Source of the DNA: CBDCPI01 sp965220245
Lineage (GTDB): Bacteria > Chloroflexota > Dehalococcoidia > Lucifugimonadales > UBA3495
Assembly: GCA_965220245.1 (NCBI GenBank)
Contig: CBDCPI010000004.1
Span: 105,741 to 169,740 of the forward strand
Reading direction: 5' to 3'
DNA: 64,000 bases
Both the position numbers and the translations under genes were made by a program. Shown here piece after piece: positions 1-8,293 of the stretch (position 1 is its first letter; every line of letters starts with the position of its first letter). The notes under the pieces were generated by a model, which worked only from the letters and a program-made list of their open reading frames with translations, was not told the origin of the DNA and ran no database searches.

Positions 1-531
1 GATGATGTTAAAGGTGAAGCCTTCCCCAATGCGCGGCAGCATCAGACCGGCGCAGTACATGGGATCAGCGAATCCCAGGAACAGCGGCAGGTTATAGGCC
101 CCCGGGCCACACTTGTCGGCTGCCAGCACCATGAACGACTCGGCGGGCCTGATCCGGTTGGTCTTGACCGGTTCGTGGTCGAACTCAACCTCGGCCACCG
201 CCGGTCCGGCGCCCCGGATGTTGCCAGAGGGAGCATCTACTAGCAGGTCTTGCCCTGCGCCGTAAAGCCCATACTCACTGGCTATATCCGTGGCCCGCAA
301 GAAGGTCTTCCAAGCGAATTGGTGGACATCGGTATCGTTAGGCCCATTGGTATGAGAAGCAATAATACAGATGTCGTCTCCGGTGTGGCCGACAAAAGAA
401 TCGAGCAGAAGGCCACTATTTACCGCGTCAGCAACATCACCGCGCACCGCATCCATCATTCTCTGCGACGGTTTGGTATGGCCTCCAATTGAGCCGACAT
501 CGGCCTTCAGGATGGACAAAGTAATATTCAT
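1..531 (-). CDS. fbp: Fructose-1,6-bisphosphate aldolase/phosphatase, archaeal type (3' end outside window)
   Basis: Makes fructose 6-phosphate in gluconeogenesis; the archaeal (class V) family joins aldolase and phosphatase activity in one protein. The gene runs off the left edge, so only the first 177 residues are present (family about 360-400). Mg-binding residues known from this family sit at the expected numbers: Asp11 and His18 in LKADVGSIGGHTKP, and Asp52-Asp53 in GHTGDDICII. The ATG at 531-529 has a strong GAGGAGG Shine-Dalgarno site just upstream. It stands alone, pointing left. The family assignment is firm; the missing C-terminal half cannot be judged. Confidence 0.93.
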   Translation of the reverse strand, partial: MNITLSILKADVGSIGGHTKPSQRMMDAVRGDVADAVNSGLLLDSFVGHTGDDICIIASHTNGPNDTDVHQFAWKTFLRATDIASEYGLYGAGQDLLVDAPSGNIRGAGPAVAEVEFDHEPVKTNRIRPAESFMVLAADKCGPGAYNLPLFLGFADPMYCAGLMLPRIGEGFTFNII

Positions 532-664
532 AATTCCTCCTCACTATCTGGAACGATTTGGCTTCTGCCGCCCTGTAGCAAGCGAATTTTCATCAGGGGG
601 TTGTAGCGGGAACTCGAACGGCGCTTTTGATGCCGCAGCTTTGATGGAACAACGTGGCATGCTA

Positions 665-693
665 ATTTAACATAATCCTTATTTCTTTGTCAA
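665..693 (-). promoter_or_regulatory. Candidate sigma70-type promoter for the fructose bisphosphatase gene
   Basis: On the minus strand a perfect TTGACA (688-693) is followed after 17 bases by TTAAAT (665-670), which matches 4 of 6 bases of TATAAT. It would start a leader of about 125 bases ahead of the ATG at 531. Only the sequence match supports it. Confidence 0.4.
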
Positions 694-703
694 ATAAGAT
701 GCG

Positions 704-780
704 TTATTACGTATTACATGTAGAGTCGCCGATATATTAGCTTTTAAGCGCCAATCAATCGGCTAGTAATTACGTAATAA
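704..780. repeat. Inverted repeat with TTATTACGTA arms
   Basis: The left arm at 704-717 (TTATTACGTATTAC) and the right arm at 766-780 (reverse complement TTATTACGTAATTAC) are inverted copies differing by one base, about 48 bases apart. Each arm is nearly palindromic around TTACGTAA. It lies between two divergent genes, upstream of the fbp promoter, so a regulator site is possible. No known operator is recognised. Confidence 0.4.
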
Positions 781-1050
781 GACTCGACTCCGAGGAGAGG
801 TCACAGAAAATGGTCCAACCATGCCACAATACTCCCCGGAGATTATGCCGGTCCCGCTCCATTTAGCTCCATTTTGTTGCTTAGCCATTGTCGCAGGCAC
901 TTCTCGGGGTGTATATTTAGCTAAATCGTACCGAAATTCCCAGGGACTAGTCAGCCCCGTAATGGTGGGGCCGGAGTCCCGCTTGAGTCGTCGGTCCACT
1001 TCGGTCTATTACTTTATGTTGGACAGCGCCGGAGATGTAAGGCAGCTTTC
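781..1050. other. Gene-poor stretch
   Basis: Short overlapping open frames on both strands here have no start signal, no recognisable family and no protein-like composition. A small GC hairpin lies around 956-972 (GCCCC and GGGGC arms). I see no RNA gene. Confidence 0.4.
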
Positions 1051-1800
1051 ATGGAAACGCTCTTACTAGTCGGAGCCTTGGCGCTGGTGGCAATATGGAC
1101 GGCGCAAGTAGCCCGGTCCAAGGGCAGAAACCCTTGGCTCTGGGGCGGAGCGTCGTTTGTCCTCGGCATCCCTTGGATGCACCTGATCGCGGTACTCCCT
1201 CTGGTGATACTGATCTTCATGAAGAGCCCGCAACAGCGTAGCCGACATGTTACACCCCCTACCATCTGCCCCAAATGCGAAGAAATATGCCCCGCTAGCT
1301 CGCTTTACTGCACCAATTGCGGTTGGGAGTTGTCGGTGCCCGTCGAGTCCGATCCCGTGGTGAAACCCGAGCCTACGGTCAGCACTCCGGTTAATGAAGA
1401 GCCGGACCCGGTGCTAGCTTCTCCCTCCGTCGAAGCTAGCCCGGCTGACGAGCCTGCCCCGGTAGCGATGGAGACGCCTGCTGCGGGACCGGCACCCGAT
1501 GTTGTAACCGAAGATGCTGAGACAGAGCCTCCCCCAGTCACCGCACCTGCTTACCGCAAGGTGGTGCCAGTGGATGCACCCACCGCCGCCGGTATGACCG
1601 AGAGAGGGGTTAGGCTTTTTAACCAGGGACGGATACAGGAGTCCATTGACCAGTTCACCAAAGCCATTGCTCTGGATGCCAACTATATTCAAGCGTGGGC
1701 CAAACGGGCTGAAGCCTATGCGATGCTGGGGCGAGGTGATCAAGCCGCTGAGGATAGGCGCCGCTTGGAGGCCTTGGACGCCGGGTCTTGGAGCGTCTGA
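1051..1800 (+). CDS. Membrane-anchored zinc-ribbon protein with C-terminal TPR repeats
   Basis: Function unknown. Of 249 residues, 1-20 and about 32-57 are hydrophobic and look like two membrane segments. A zinc ribbon follows (CPKC at 73-76, CTNC at 87-90), then a linker of about 90 residues rich in Pro, Glu, Ala and Val. Residues about 180-243 form one to two TPR units (GVRLFNQGRIQESIDQFTKA). Such an architecture suggests a membrane-bound scaffold with a cytoplasmic TPR platform. The gene is single, ends close to the convergent fabI gene, and has no operon partner. The ATG is the first in frame; its ribosome site is weak. Confidence 0.75.
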   Translation: METLLLVGALALVAIWTAQVARSKGRNPWLWGGASFVLGIPWMHLIAVLPLVILIFMKSPQQRSRHVTPPTICPKCEEICPASSLYCTNCGWELSVPVESDPVVKPEPTVSTPVNEEPDPVLASPSVEASPADEPAPVAMETPAAGPAPDVVTEDAETEPPPVTAPAYRKVVPVDAPTAAGMTERGVRLFNQGRIQESIDQFTKAIALDANYIQAWAKRAEAYAMLGRGDQAAEDRRRLEALDAGSWSV

Positions 1801-1818
1801 GGCGCCGGGTCTTAGGTC

Positions 1819-2592
1819 TTACACTGCCATGATGTGGTAGCCAGCGTCCACGGGTATGACGGCCCCGGTAATCCCGGAAGACAGCTCGCTACACAAGAAT
1901 AGGGCGGCGTTCGCCACCTCTTCCGAGGTGATATTGCGCTTCATCGCGGCTTTTTCAGCGTGTTGCCGCCTCATATCCATAAATCCGGATATTCCCCGAG
2001 CGGCCAAGGTCTCCAGCGGTCCTGCTGAAATAGCGTTCAGGCGAATACCCTGATCACCAAACTCGGCAGCCAACTGCCGGACTTCATGCTCCAAGGCAGC
2101 TTTGGCCGTGCCCATGACATTATAACCCGGGTAGACCCGCTGCGAAGCGTGAAAGGTCATGGTCACCACACTGCCACCCTCCCGCATCAGCGGCGCGGCG
2201 CCCTTCACCAAGGGAAGCAAGGAATAAGCGCTAACCTCCAAGGCAACGCGAAATCCCTCCCGGCCGGTCTCGGAGAACTTGCCCGCCAAGTCTTCCCGGT
2301 TAGCGTAGGCGATGCTATGCACCAAGAAAGAGAGGTCGCCGAAAGACTCCTCCACTGCCTGAAAGAGATCAGCAATCTGGTCATCGTTAGTGGCGTCACA
2401 CTGGACCAGCAGGGGGTTATCCAGGGTCTCAGCCAACCGAGTTACCCGTCCCTTTAGCCGCTCGTCCTGATAAGCCAAAGCCAGCCGGGCCCCGGCTTGG
2501 CCCAAGGTGCGAGTTATAGCCCAAGCGATGCTCCGATCGTTGGCCACTCCCAGCACCAAGCCCTTCTTGCCAGTCAAGTCTATGGGGTACAA
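1819..2592 (-). CDS. fabI: Enoyl-[acyl-carrier-protein] reductase (NADH), FabI type
   Basis: Reduces enoyl-ACP in the last step of each cycle of type II fatty acid synthesis. The protein has 257 residues, the normal FabI length, and the short-chain dehydrogenase fold: the N-terminal cofactor loop GVANDRSIAW (15-24) and the active-site pair Tyr157/Lys164 in YNVMGTAK. The residue matching E. coli Tyr146 is Phe147 here, a conservative change next to the active site. It is the last gene of the F420 block, 72 bases after the LLM oxidoreductase gene, and may be co-transcribed with it. Start is ATG. Confidence 0.95.
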   Translation of the reverse strand: MYPIDLTGKKGLVLGVANDRSIAWAITRTLGQAGARLALAYQDERLKGRVTRLAETLDNPLLVQCDATNDDQIADLFQAVEESFGDLSFLVHSIAYANREDLAGKFSETGREGFRVALEVSAYSLLPLVKGAAPLMREGGSVVTMTFHASQRVYPGYNVMGTAKAALEHEVRQLAAEFGDQGIRLNAISAGPLETLAARGISGFMDMRRQHAEKAAMKRNITSEEVANAALFLCSELSSGITGAVIPVDAGYHIMAV

Positions 2593-2664
2593 CTGTTACC
2601 TCTGGAAAACGTCAGGCGCCTAGTCAAGTTGGTAGTCCGAGAGTTGGCAGTCCGATAGAAGATG

Positions 2665-3669
2665 TTAGGCGAATGCGGGCGCCACTTGCTCGAGGAATCG
2701 TTCCAGTTGCTGTTCCGGCCGGAACGAAGCAAAACGCACCACCAAGGTCTGGGCCCCTGCCGCCACGTATTCCGCCATGCGCTCTTTGACTCGTTGGGCC
2801 TCTCCGAAGGGCCCCCAGCGGGTCCCCCAAATGTTGGCTCCGTAGTAGCGGGTCAAGTATTCGTTAGCTTCGGTCTCGGCCTTGTTGCTATCATTGTCGA
2901 TGTTAACCGTCATGTAAAAGACGGTCTCAAAATGGGCCGGGTCCCGGCCAAACTCGGCATTCAGTCCGCGGACCCGCTCGGTTAACCAAGCGTACTCGTC
3001 CGGGGTATCGGAGATCGAGATCAGGCCGCTTCCCAGCTTGGCCGCCCGCGTCATCTGGGCCTCTTGTTGGGCCCTCCAGTGGCTGGCCAGCAGGATCGGG
3101 ACGCCCTCCGGGCGCACCGGAAAGGGTCCTATTGAGACTTGGTCTAGGTCAAAGTGCCTCCCGGAAAAGCTCACCGCTTCGCCCGCCCCCAACCGGCGGA
3201 CGATCTGGACTATCTCCTCAAACCGCCGGGCCCGCTGGCTGGCAACGACCCCGGCTGCTTGCCACTCACTCTTTTGGGCTTCGTTGAAAGCTCCGCCCAC
3301 CCCCGCTCCGATCACCAGACGGCCTTGGGAGATCAGGTCCACGGTGGCCATGGTCTGGGCCAGCAATACCGGGTGACGCAAAGCGGCCAGCAGCACTGCC
3401 GTTCCTAGGCGCACGGACCGGGTTTGGGTGGCTAGCGCCCCCAGGGTAGCCAACGGCTCCAACCTGGGCTTGGCGGTCAAGCTGTCCCCTACCCAGACCG
3501 AGTCCAGTCCAGCCGCTTCGGCGCGGCGGGCCAGCCGGATTAGAAGAGAGATGTCGCCCGCAGGAACATCGCTTATCAGCAGTCCCCGAGTAGGTAACAG
3601 TACTCCCAGCTTTACTTTCTGCACTGCATCATCCGTCCTGTACTGTGGGGGCGCCACGCCGCATAACAT
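2665..3669 (-). CDS. LLM-class flavin/F420-dependent oxidoreductase
   Basis: A bacterial-luciferase-like TIM-barrel protein (334 residues) that should use F420 or FMN; the substrate is unknown. Typical family blocks are visible: VKLGVLLPTRG at the N-terminus, GLDSVWVGDSL, TRSVRLGTAVLLAALRHP and GRLVIGAGVGG. The ATG at 3669 directly abuts the cofC stop (TAGATG), which suggests translational coupling. A GTG at 3624 with an AGGACGG site upstream is an alternative start that fits the usual family N-terminus better. Its place right behind cofC argues for F420 as cofactor; this is an inference. Confidence 0.88.
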   Translation of the reverse strand: MLCGVAPPQYRTDDAVQKVKLGVLLPTRGLLISDVPAGDISLLIRLARRAEAAGLDSVWVGDSLTAKPRLEPLATLGALATQTRSVRLGTAVLLAALRHPVLLAQTMATVDLISQGRLVIGAGVGGAFNEAQKSEWQAAGVVASQRARRFEEIVQIVRRLGAGEAVSFSGRHFDLDQVSIGPFPVRPEGVPILLASHWRAQQEAQMTRAAKLGSGLISISDTPDEYAWLTERVRGLNAEFGRDPAHFETVFYMTVNIDNDSNKAETEANEYLTRYYGANIWGTRWGPFGEAQRVKERMAEYVAAGAQTLVVRFASFRPEQQLERFLEQVAPAFA

Positions 3670-4344
3670 CTATGACGAGGCGGCGGGGAAGCTCCTGCCT
3701 GGCGCCAAGCGCTCCAGAAGTCCCGGTTCCATGTGCTCGTAGGCTTCAAGGTCATCGGTGGTATCCAAGTCATAGCCGAGGCCTGGACTGTAGCAAATAG
3801 CTACGGATACCCCCATTTTCGCCGCTTGAGACAGGTGCTTAATAAAGCTCCCGGGGCCCAGCTTGGGCCTGAAGGGTACCCCGCAGGGCACCAATAAGGA
3901 GTTGGTGCCGCCATCCCGCCGGGCGGGGGCCAGGCTGATGTTATTCTGTCGGCGCGAAGCCTGCAACAAGCTATGGATGTCGCTGGCCTTGAGAAAGGGC
4001 AGGTCGCTGGCCACGTACATCGCCGCGCTGCCGCGCTCGGCAGCTCGATCAAAGGCCATCCCCAAGGTGTCGTTCAGGTTCCGTCCCTCGTCTTCCAACC
4101 ACAGTCCACTGTAGTTACGAGTCAGATTGCGCACCCTGGTATCACCGCCGACCACCCAAGTGACGTCCACCTCCACCGAGGTGAGGACTCCAACGACCCG
4201 CTTTAGCATTCCCAGCGACAGGTCCTCCCTCGCTTCCTTGGAAAACCTTCGGGACAACCTGGTCTTGCTGTTCGCCAAGGGTTTCATCGGGATAATGGCG
4301 ACCACACTGGACGATTCCTGGCTTTCTGAGAGTTCCTCGACCAT
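3670..4344 (-). CDS. cofC: 2-phospho-L-lactate guanylyltransferase CofC
   Basis: Activates phospholactate (or phosphoenolpyruvate) with GTP, giving the dinucleotide donor used by CofD in F420 synthesis. The 224-residue protein has a nucleotidyltransferase fold: VVAIIPMKPLANSKTRLS near the N-terminus binds nucleotide, and VASDLPFLKASDI carries the metal-binding acidic residue. It starts 4 bases after the cofD stop and ends directly at the next start, so cofD, cofC and the LLM gene look tightly coupled. The length is normal for the family. A relaxed CofC/FbiD specificity cannot be read from sequence. Confidence 0.92.
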   Translation of the reverse strand: MVEELSESQESSSVVAIIPMKPLANSKTRLSRRFSKEAREDLSLGMLKRVVGVLTSVEVDVTWVVGGDTRVRNLTRNYSGLWLEDEGRNLNDTLGMAFDRAAERGSAAMYVASDLPFLKASDIHSLLQASRRQNNISLAPARRDGGTNSLLVPCGVPFRPKLGPGSFIKHLSQAAKMGVSVAICYSPGLGYDLDTTDDLEAYEHMEPGLLERLAPGRSFPAASS

Positions 4345-4348
4345 ACGG

Positions 4349-5284
4349 CTAACCAGCCACCACGCGCAATATCGTCTCCGCCAGCGCCACCTTGTCGGCG
4401 TCGGTTTCCATGATGATGGGGGCAGCCACCGCTTTTATCGCCAACTCCTCGATACGCGGCGCCAAGCCGGCATCTTGGTCATCGATCAGAAACAGGTCAC
4501 AAAATTGCCGGTATTGCCCGGCGATTCCTACCGAAGATACTTCGTGCCCCAGTTCGGCCATGATCTTAGCCGCCGGCCCCCTTACCGCCCCTCGGCCAAC
4601 TAATGGGCTGACCGCCACTCTTACCGCCGAGGTGTTCTCCAACTGTTCCTGCACTCCGGGGATAGCGAGGATTGGACCAAGACTAAGATATGGATTGGAG
4701 GGGCAAAATACGATTAGGTCCGCATCTTCCAAGGCGCTGTTGAATCCGGGGGAGGGCGCCGCTGATTGAGACCCCTCGTAGATAACGCCTTCTACCCGGG
4801 GCTCGGCCCGGTTCTTCACGAAGTATTCCTGCATCGCCAAGTCTCCGGTCTCGCAGCGGAGGACCGTCCGCACCGGATCGTCGCTCATGGGCACCACCTG
4901 TTGGTCTACCCCCAAGTCTTGGCAGAGTTTGGCGGTAACCTGGGATAGTGTGGCCCCTTGCCGCAACAACTGGGTACGGCGGACGTGAGTCGCTAGGTCT
5001 TTATCGCCCAAGTTAAACCAAGCGTCAGCGCCGTACTGCCGCAACATTCCCAACGCTTGGAACGTATCTCCTTCCAGGCCCCAACCGGTCTGTGGGTTGG
5101 ACAAACCCGCCAAGGTATACATGACCGTATCCAGGTCGGGAGAAACATGAAGCCCGTGAAAGCACTCGTCGTCGCCGGTGTTGACGCAGACCACCAACCG
5201 GTCCGGGGGCAATACGCGGGAGAGTCCCAGCGCCAGTTTGGCGCCGCCCACCCCTCCCGTTAGGGCCAATACCTTTCCCGGCAT
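4349..5284 (-). CDS. cofD: 2-phospho-L-lactate transferase CofD
   Basis: Transfers the phospholactyl (or enolpyruvyl) group to Fo, giving F420-0. The 311-residue protein begins with the family signature KVLALTGGVGGAKLALGL, followed by VVCVNTGDDECFHGLHVSPD, WFNLGDKDL and FCPSNPYLSLGPIL, all typical of CofD/FbiA. It lies 90 bases after cofH and 4 bases before cofC. The length is normal and no residue looks out of place. Confidence 0.95.
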   Translation of the reverse strand: MPGKVLALTGGVGGAKLALGLSRVLPPDRLVVCVNTGDDECFHGLHVSPDLDTVMYTLAGLSNPQTGWGLEGDTFQALGMLRQYGADAWFNLGDKDLATHVRRTQLLRQGATLSQVTAKLCQDLGVDQQVVPMSDDPVRTVLRCETGDLAMQEYFVKNRAEPRVEGVIYEGSQSAAPSPGFNSALEDADLIVFCPSNPYLSLGPILAIPGVQEQLENTSAVRVAVSPLVGRGAVRGPAAKIMAELGHEVSSVGIAGQYRQFCDLFLIDDQDAGLAPRIEELAIKAVAAPIIMETDADKVALAETILRVVAG

Positions 5285-5374
5285 CAGTAAATCCCGGACC
5301 TTACGGCGAGAGAGGGCAGAGGAACGGCGGCGTCATGGCAAAGACTATCCAGCGGTGGCCGCCCGGGGTCAATC

Positions 5375-6718
5375 CTACTCACCGGAAGCGCCGGCGCCAA
5401 CACCTTCGCCTTCGGCCTCTTCCGCTCGGGCGTGCCTCGGATGTTGGAACCGGAAGGTGTCCATCTGCACCAGTAGCTGGTACGACCCGAATAACTCTTC
5501 GACGTTGTTCCCCACCAAGTCAAGGGGGTCCAACTCCTCGTCGGCTTCGCTGAACACCCGCCGGGTGGCGTAGGTGGTGTACCGTTCCGCGGGAATCCGG
5601 CCCGCCAGCCGGATCATCTCCCGGAACTCGGATGGGCGCATCAGTTGCCCGTGTTGAGCGCCCGCCGAGGTGGAGATCGATTCGTTGATCAATGTTCCAC
5701 CTAGGTCGTTGACCCCGGCGGTCAACAGAAGTTGCGACATCCTAGAGCCTTCTTTGACCCAAGAAGCCTGGATGTTGGGAATCCAGTTATTGAGCATGAT
5801 TCTGGCGATGGCATGGACCTTAACTACGTCCATGCCGGTGGGGCCGGAGCGTACTCCGGGCACCAAGCCCTTGAGGTACATCGGGGCCTCCGATGCAACA
5901 AAGGACAAGGGAACGAACTCGGTGAATCCCCCGGAACTCATTTGAATGTCGCGGAGCAGACCTATGTGGCTGGCTATTTGGGCGTTGGTCTCCAAGTGGC
6001 CGAACATCACCGTAGACGTGGTGGGAATCCCCAACTCGTGGGCGGTGGTGATCACCTCAGTCCACTGGTCAACGCGGATGCGCCCCGCTGAAATGCGGTC
6101 TCGGAGTTCTTGGTCCAGAATTTCGGCAGAGGTCCCCGGCAAGCTGCCTACGCCAACGTCTTTCAGCGCCTGCAAATACTCCCGGATGCTGGTCTTGGAG
6201 CGGATGGAACCGTAGAGCACCTCCTCCGGCGAGAACCCGTGCACGTGCATGTCCGGCAGCTCGGCTTTTATAGCCTCGCAAAGCCGGATGTACATATCAC
6301 CTTCCATCTGCGGGGGAAGCCCTGCCTGGATGCACACTTCCGTAGCGCCATAGTCCCAGGCTTCCTTGGCGCGGCGGATAATCTCATTCACCGGTAGTAG
6401 ATACCCCTGTTCCTCCCGGAAGTCCCGGCTAAAGGCGCAAAAGCCGCAACGCTTGATGCAAACGTTGGTAAAGTTAATGTTGCGGTTGACCACGTAGGTG
6501 GTTATGTCACCCACGGTACGGCGGCGCAACTCATCGGCCACCATTACCATCGCGTTATATTCCAACCCCGAGGTCTCGAACAGGGCGGTGGCCTCTTCGA
6601 CCGAAATGTCCTCGCCTTCGAGCGCGCGGGTCAATATCCCCCCTACCTGCGGTTTAAGCAGGGACACTAGGGCTTCCGGGGTACTGGCGCCGGCCTTCTG
6701 ATCACTAGTTCCCGGCAT
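5375..6718 (-). CDS. cofH: FO synthase subunit 2, radical SAM enzyme CofH
   Basis: Couples tyrosine to the flavin precursor in the first half of Fo (deazaflavin) synthesis. Of 447 residues, the radical SAM cluster motif CIKRCGFC has Cys87, Cys91 and Cys94. VNDLGGTLINESIS and GAQHGQLMRPSEFREMI near the C-terminus separate CofH from CofG. The start ATG lies inside the end of cofG (14-base overlap), so the two halves of FO synthase are translationally coupled. The C-terminal 35 residues, rich in Ala, Glu and Gly, extend past the usual end of the family. Confidence 0.94.
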   Translation of the reverse strand: MPGTSDQKAGASTPEALVSLLKPQVGGILTRALEGEDISVEEATALFETSGLEYNAMVMVADELRRRTVGDITTYVVNRNINFTNVCIKRCGFCAFSRDFREEQGYLLPVNEIIRRAKEAWDYGATEVCIQAGLPPQMEGDMYIRLCEAIKAELPDMHVHGFSPEEVLYGSIRSKTSIREYLQALKDVGVGSLPGTSAEILDQELRDRISAGRIRVDQWTEVITTAHELGIPTTSTVMFGHLETNAQIASHIGLLRDIQMSSGGFTEFVPLSFVASEAPMYLKGLVPGVRSGPTGMDVVKVHAIARIMLNNWIPNIQASWVKEGSRMSQLLLTAGVNDLGGTLINESISTSAGAQHGQLMRPSEFREMIRLAGRIPAERYTTYATRRVFSEADEELDPLDLVGNNVEELFGSYQLLVQMDTFRFQHPRHARAEEAEGEGVGAGASGE

Positions 6719-8006
6719 ATCGCTGAATTCCCCCTCTTACGTATCCTTCCTCATCGGCCAACGCGGTGGCCTTAGCTTCAAGAGGTCCCGGCATCCAGGG
6801 TTCCGGCGCCCCGAGGTATTCAGGGTACACCGGCAACCGGGGCCGCAACTCGAACCCTTTGGCGGCGGACCGGTCCCTGAGTTCCCCCAAACCCGGCCAC
6901 GGGGCCTCAGGGTTCACGAAATCAATGGTCAACGGGGACACGCCTCCCCAGTCGTTGATGCCAGCGTCAAGGTAGATTTCGTAGTCAGCGGCGCTCAGGT
7001 TCGGCGGCACTTGGACATTCATATCCGGCCCCAGCAACAAGCGCGCTGCCGCTACGGTCCACAGCAACTCCACGGTTTCGGCGTCTGGGGCATCTCTCAT
7101 GGGAGTCCGCGGCTTGGCCCGGAAGTTCTGGACTATCACCTCTTGCACCTGACCGTGGGCTAGGTGTAACCGCCGGATCGCCAGCAGCGATTCAATCCGC
7201 TCCCGACGGGTCTCCCCGATTCCTATGAGGATACCGGTGGTAAAGGCTACGCGCAACTCTCCGGCCAACTCAATGGTTCGTAGCCGTACCCGGGGCCGTT
7301 TGCTGGGAGCGAACTCGTGGGGCCCGCCCTTCTGGTATAACTTTTCACTGGTGCTTTCCAACATCAAGCCCATCGACGGGTTGAAGGGCTGCAGGGACGC
7401 CATCTCACGGCGGCCCATGGTGCCCGGATTGGCATGGGGCAGCATCGACGTTTCTTCGACCACCAGCTTGCAAATGTCGGTCAGGTAGTGCAGCGTGGTG
7501 GAGTAACCCCGGCGCCCAAGCCACTCTTTGGCTTCCGGGTACCGCTGTTCCGGTCTTTCGCCCAGCGTAAAGAGCGCTTCGGTGCAGCCCAGACGCTGCC
7601 CGGCCCGCGCAACATCCAGCACCTCTTCGGGCGTCATAAATAGTTGGCTGCCCGCAGAAGCGGGGTCTTGCCTGAAGGTGCAATAGCCGCAAAAGTCCCG
7701 GCAAAGTCTGGTTAGCGGAATAAACACCTTTGGCGAAAAGGTCACCGTCGTTCCCTTGCCCCGGTTGCGGAGCGCGGCGGCGACGGCGCAGAGGTCGGCC
7801 AACCGATCGCCAGCTTTGTCAGCCGGGTCCAAGGCGTCAGCCAAAACCATGGCGTCGGCATCATCGACCGTCCGCCCTTGGACCACCGCGTCCAGAAGTT
7901 CCCCCCACGAGGGTGACCAACTGTGTCGCGGCCTAATCACTTGCTTAGACGCCAAGGTGTTCAAGTTCGCCAAGCCTGGAGTGGGAGTGTGTCTCGAAGC
8001 AGCCAT
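6705..8006 (-). CDS. cofG: FO synthase subunit 1, radical SAM enzyme CofG
   Basis: Closes the deazaflavin ring of Fo with CofH. The radical SAM motif CRDFCGYC is present, with the CofG-specific blocks LFTLGERPEQRYPEA, LPHANPGTMG and GINDWGGVSPLTIDFVNPE. I place the start at the ATG at 8006 (433 residues). The frame stays open to 8123, but that extension runs into an inverted-repeat element at 8089-8268, has no family-like sequence and is probably not coding. A TTG at 8045 with GAAGG upstream is another option. It is the first gene of the block cofG-cofH-cofD-cofC-LLM-fabI. Confidence 0.92.
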   Translation of the reverse strand: MAASRHTPTPGLANLNTLASKQVIRPRHSWSPSWGELLDAVVQGRTVDDADAMVLADALDPADKAGDRLADLCAVAAALRNRGKGTTVTFSPKVFIPLTRLCRDFCGYCTFRQDPASAGSQLFMTPEEVLDVARAGQRLGCTEALFTLGERPEQRYPEAKEWLGRRGYSTTLHYLTDICKLVVEETSMLPHANPGTMGRREMASLQPFNPSMGLMLESTSEKLYQKGGPHEFAPSKRPRVRLRTIELAGELRVAFTTGILIGIGETRRERIESLLAIRRLHLAHGQVQEVIVQNFRAKPRTPMRDAPDAETVELLWTVAAARLLLGPDMNVQVPPNLSAADYEIYLDAGINDWGGVSPLTIDFVNPEAPWPGLGELRDRSAAKGFELRPRLPVYPEYLGAPEPWMPGPLEAKATALADEEGYVRGGIQRYAGN

Positions 8007-8088
8007 ACCCTCAAGCGATGGACTCGCTTTCGTTCCGGGACGCAAGTATTGTAGACCTTCAATCACAGCCAAGGCAACTGGAAGGATG

Positions 8089-8268
8089 ATCACGCCAGGG
8101 CAACCGCATTCTAAATTACACATTCGTCACTCCCGCGAAAGCAGGAATCCAGAGACCGCAATGTAGCGCAATTGGGAACCGCACCGGCGATTTCAGGCAA
8201 TAGATTCCCGCGAAAGCGGGAATGACGGGAGCGATCTAATTAGAATGCGGTTGCCCTGGATCACGCGG
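8089..8268. repeat. Inverted-repeat element (MITE-like) with internal REP palindrome
   Basis: The ends are inverted copies: CCAGGGCAACCGCATTCTAA at the left (about 8099-8118) and its complement at the right (about 8241-8260). Inside are two further inverted units built on TCCCGCGAAAGC (around 8129-8150 and 8207-8229). There is no open frame. The element sits between ruvB and cofG. Similar ends occur near 23441, so this is a dispersed, non-coding element. Confidence 0.7.
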
Positions 8269-8293
8269 GCTGGGCTTAATCAGGTGTTCGACG

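Noticed and set aside
781..1050. Open frames on both strands upstream of the TPR protein gene
   Set aside because: No ribosome site, no recognisable domain and poor protein-like composition.
8006..8123. Upstream extension of cofG to 8123
   Set aside because: It enters an inverted-repeat element, has no family-like sequence and makes the protein about 40 residues longer than expected.
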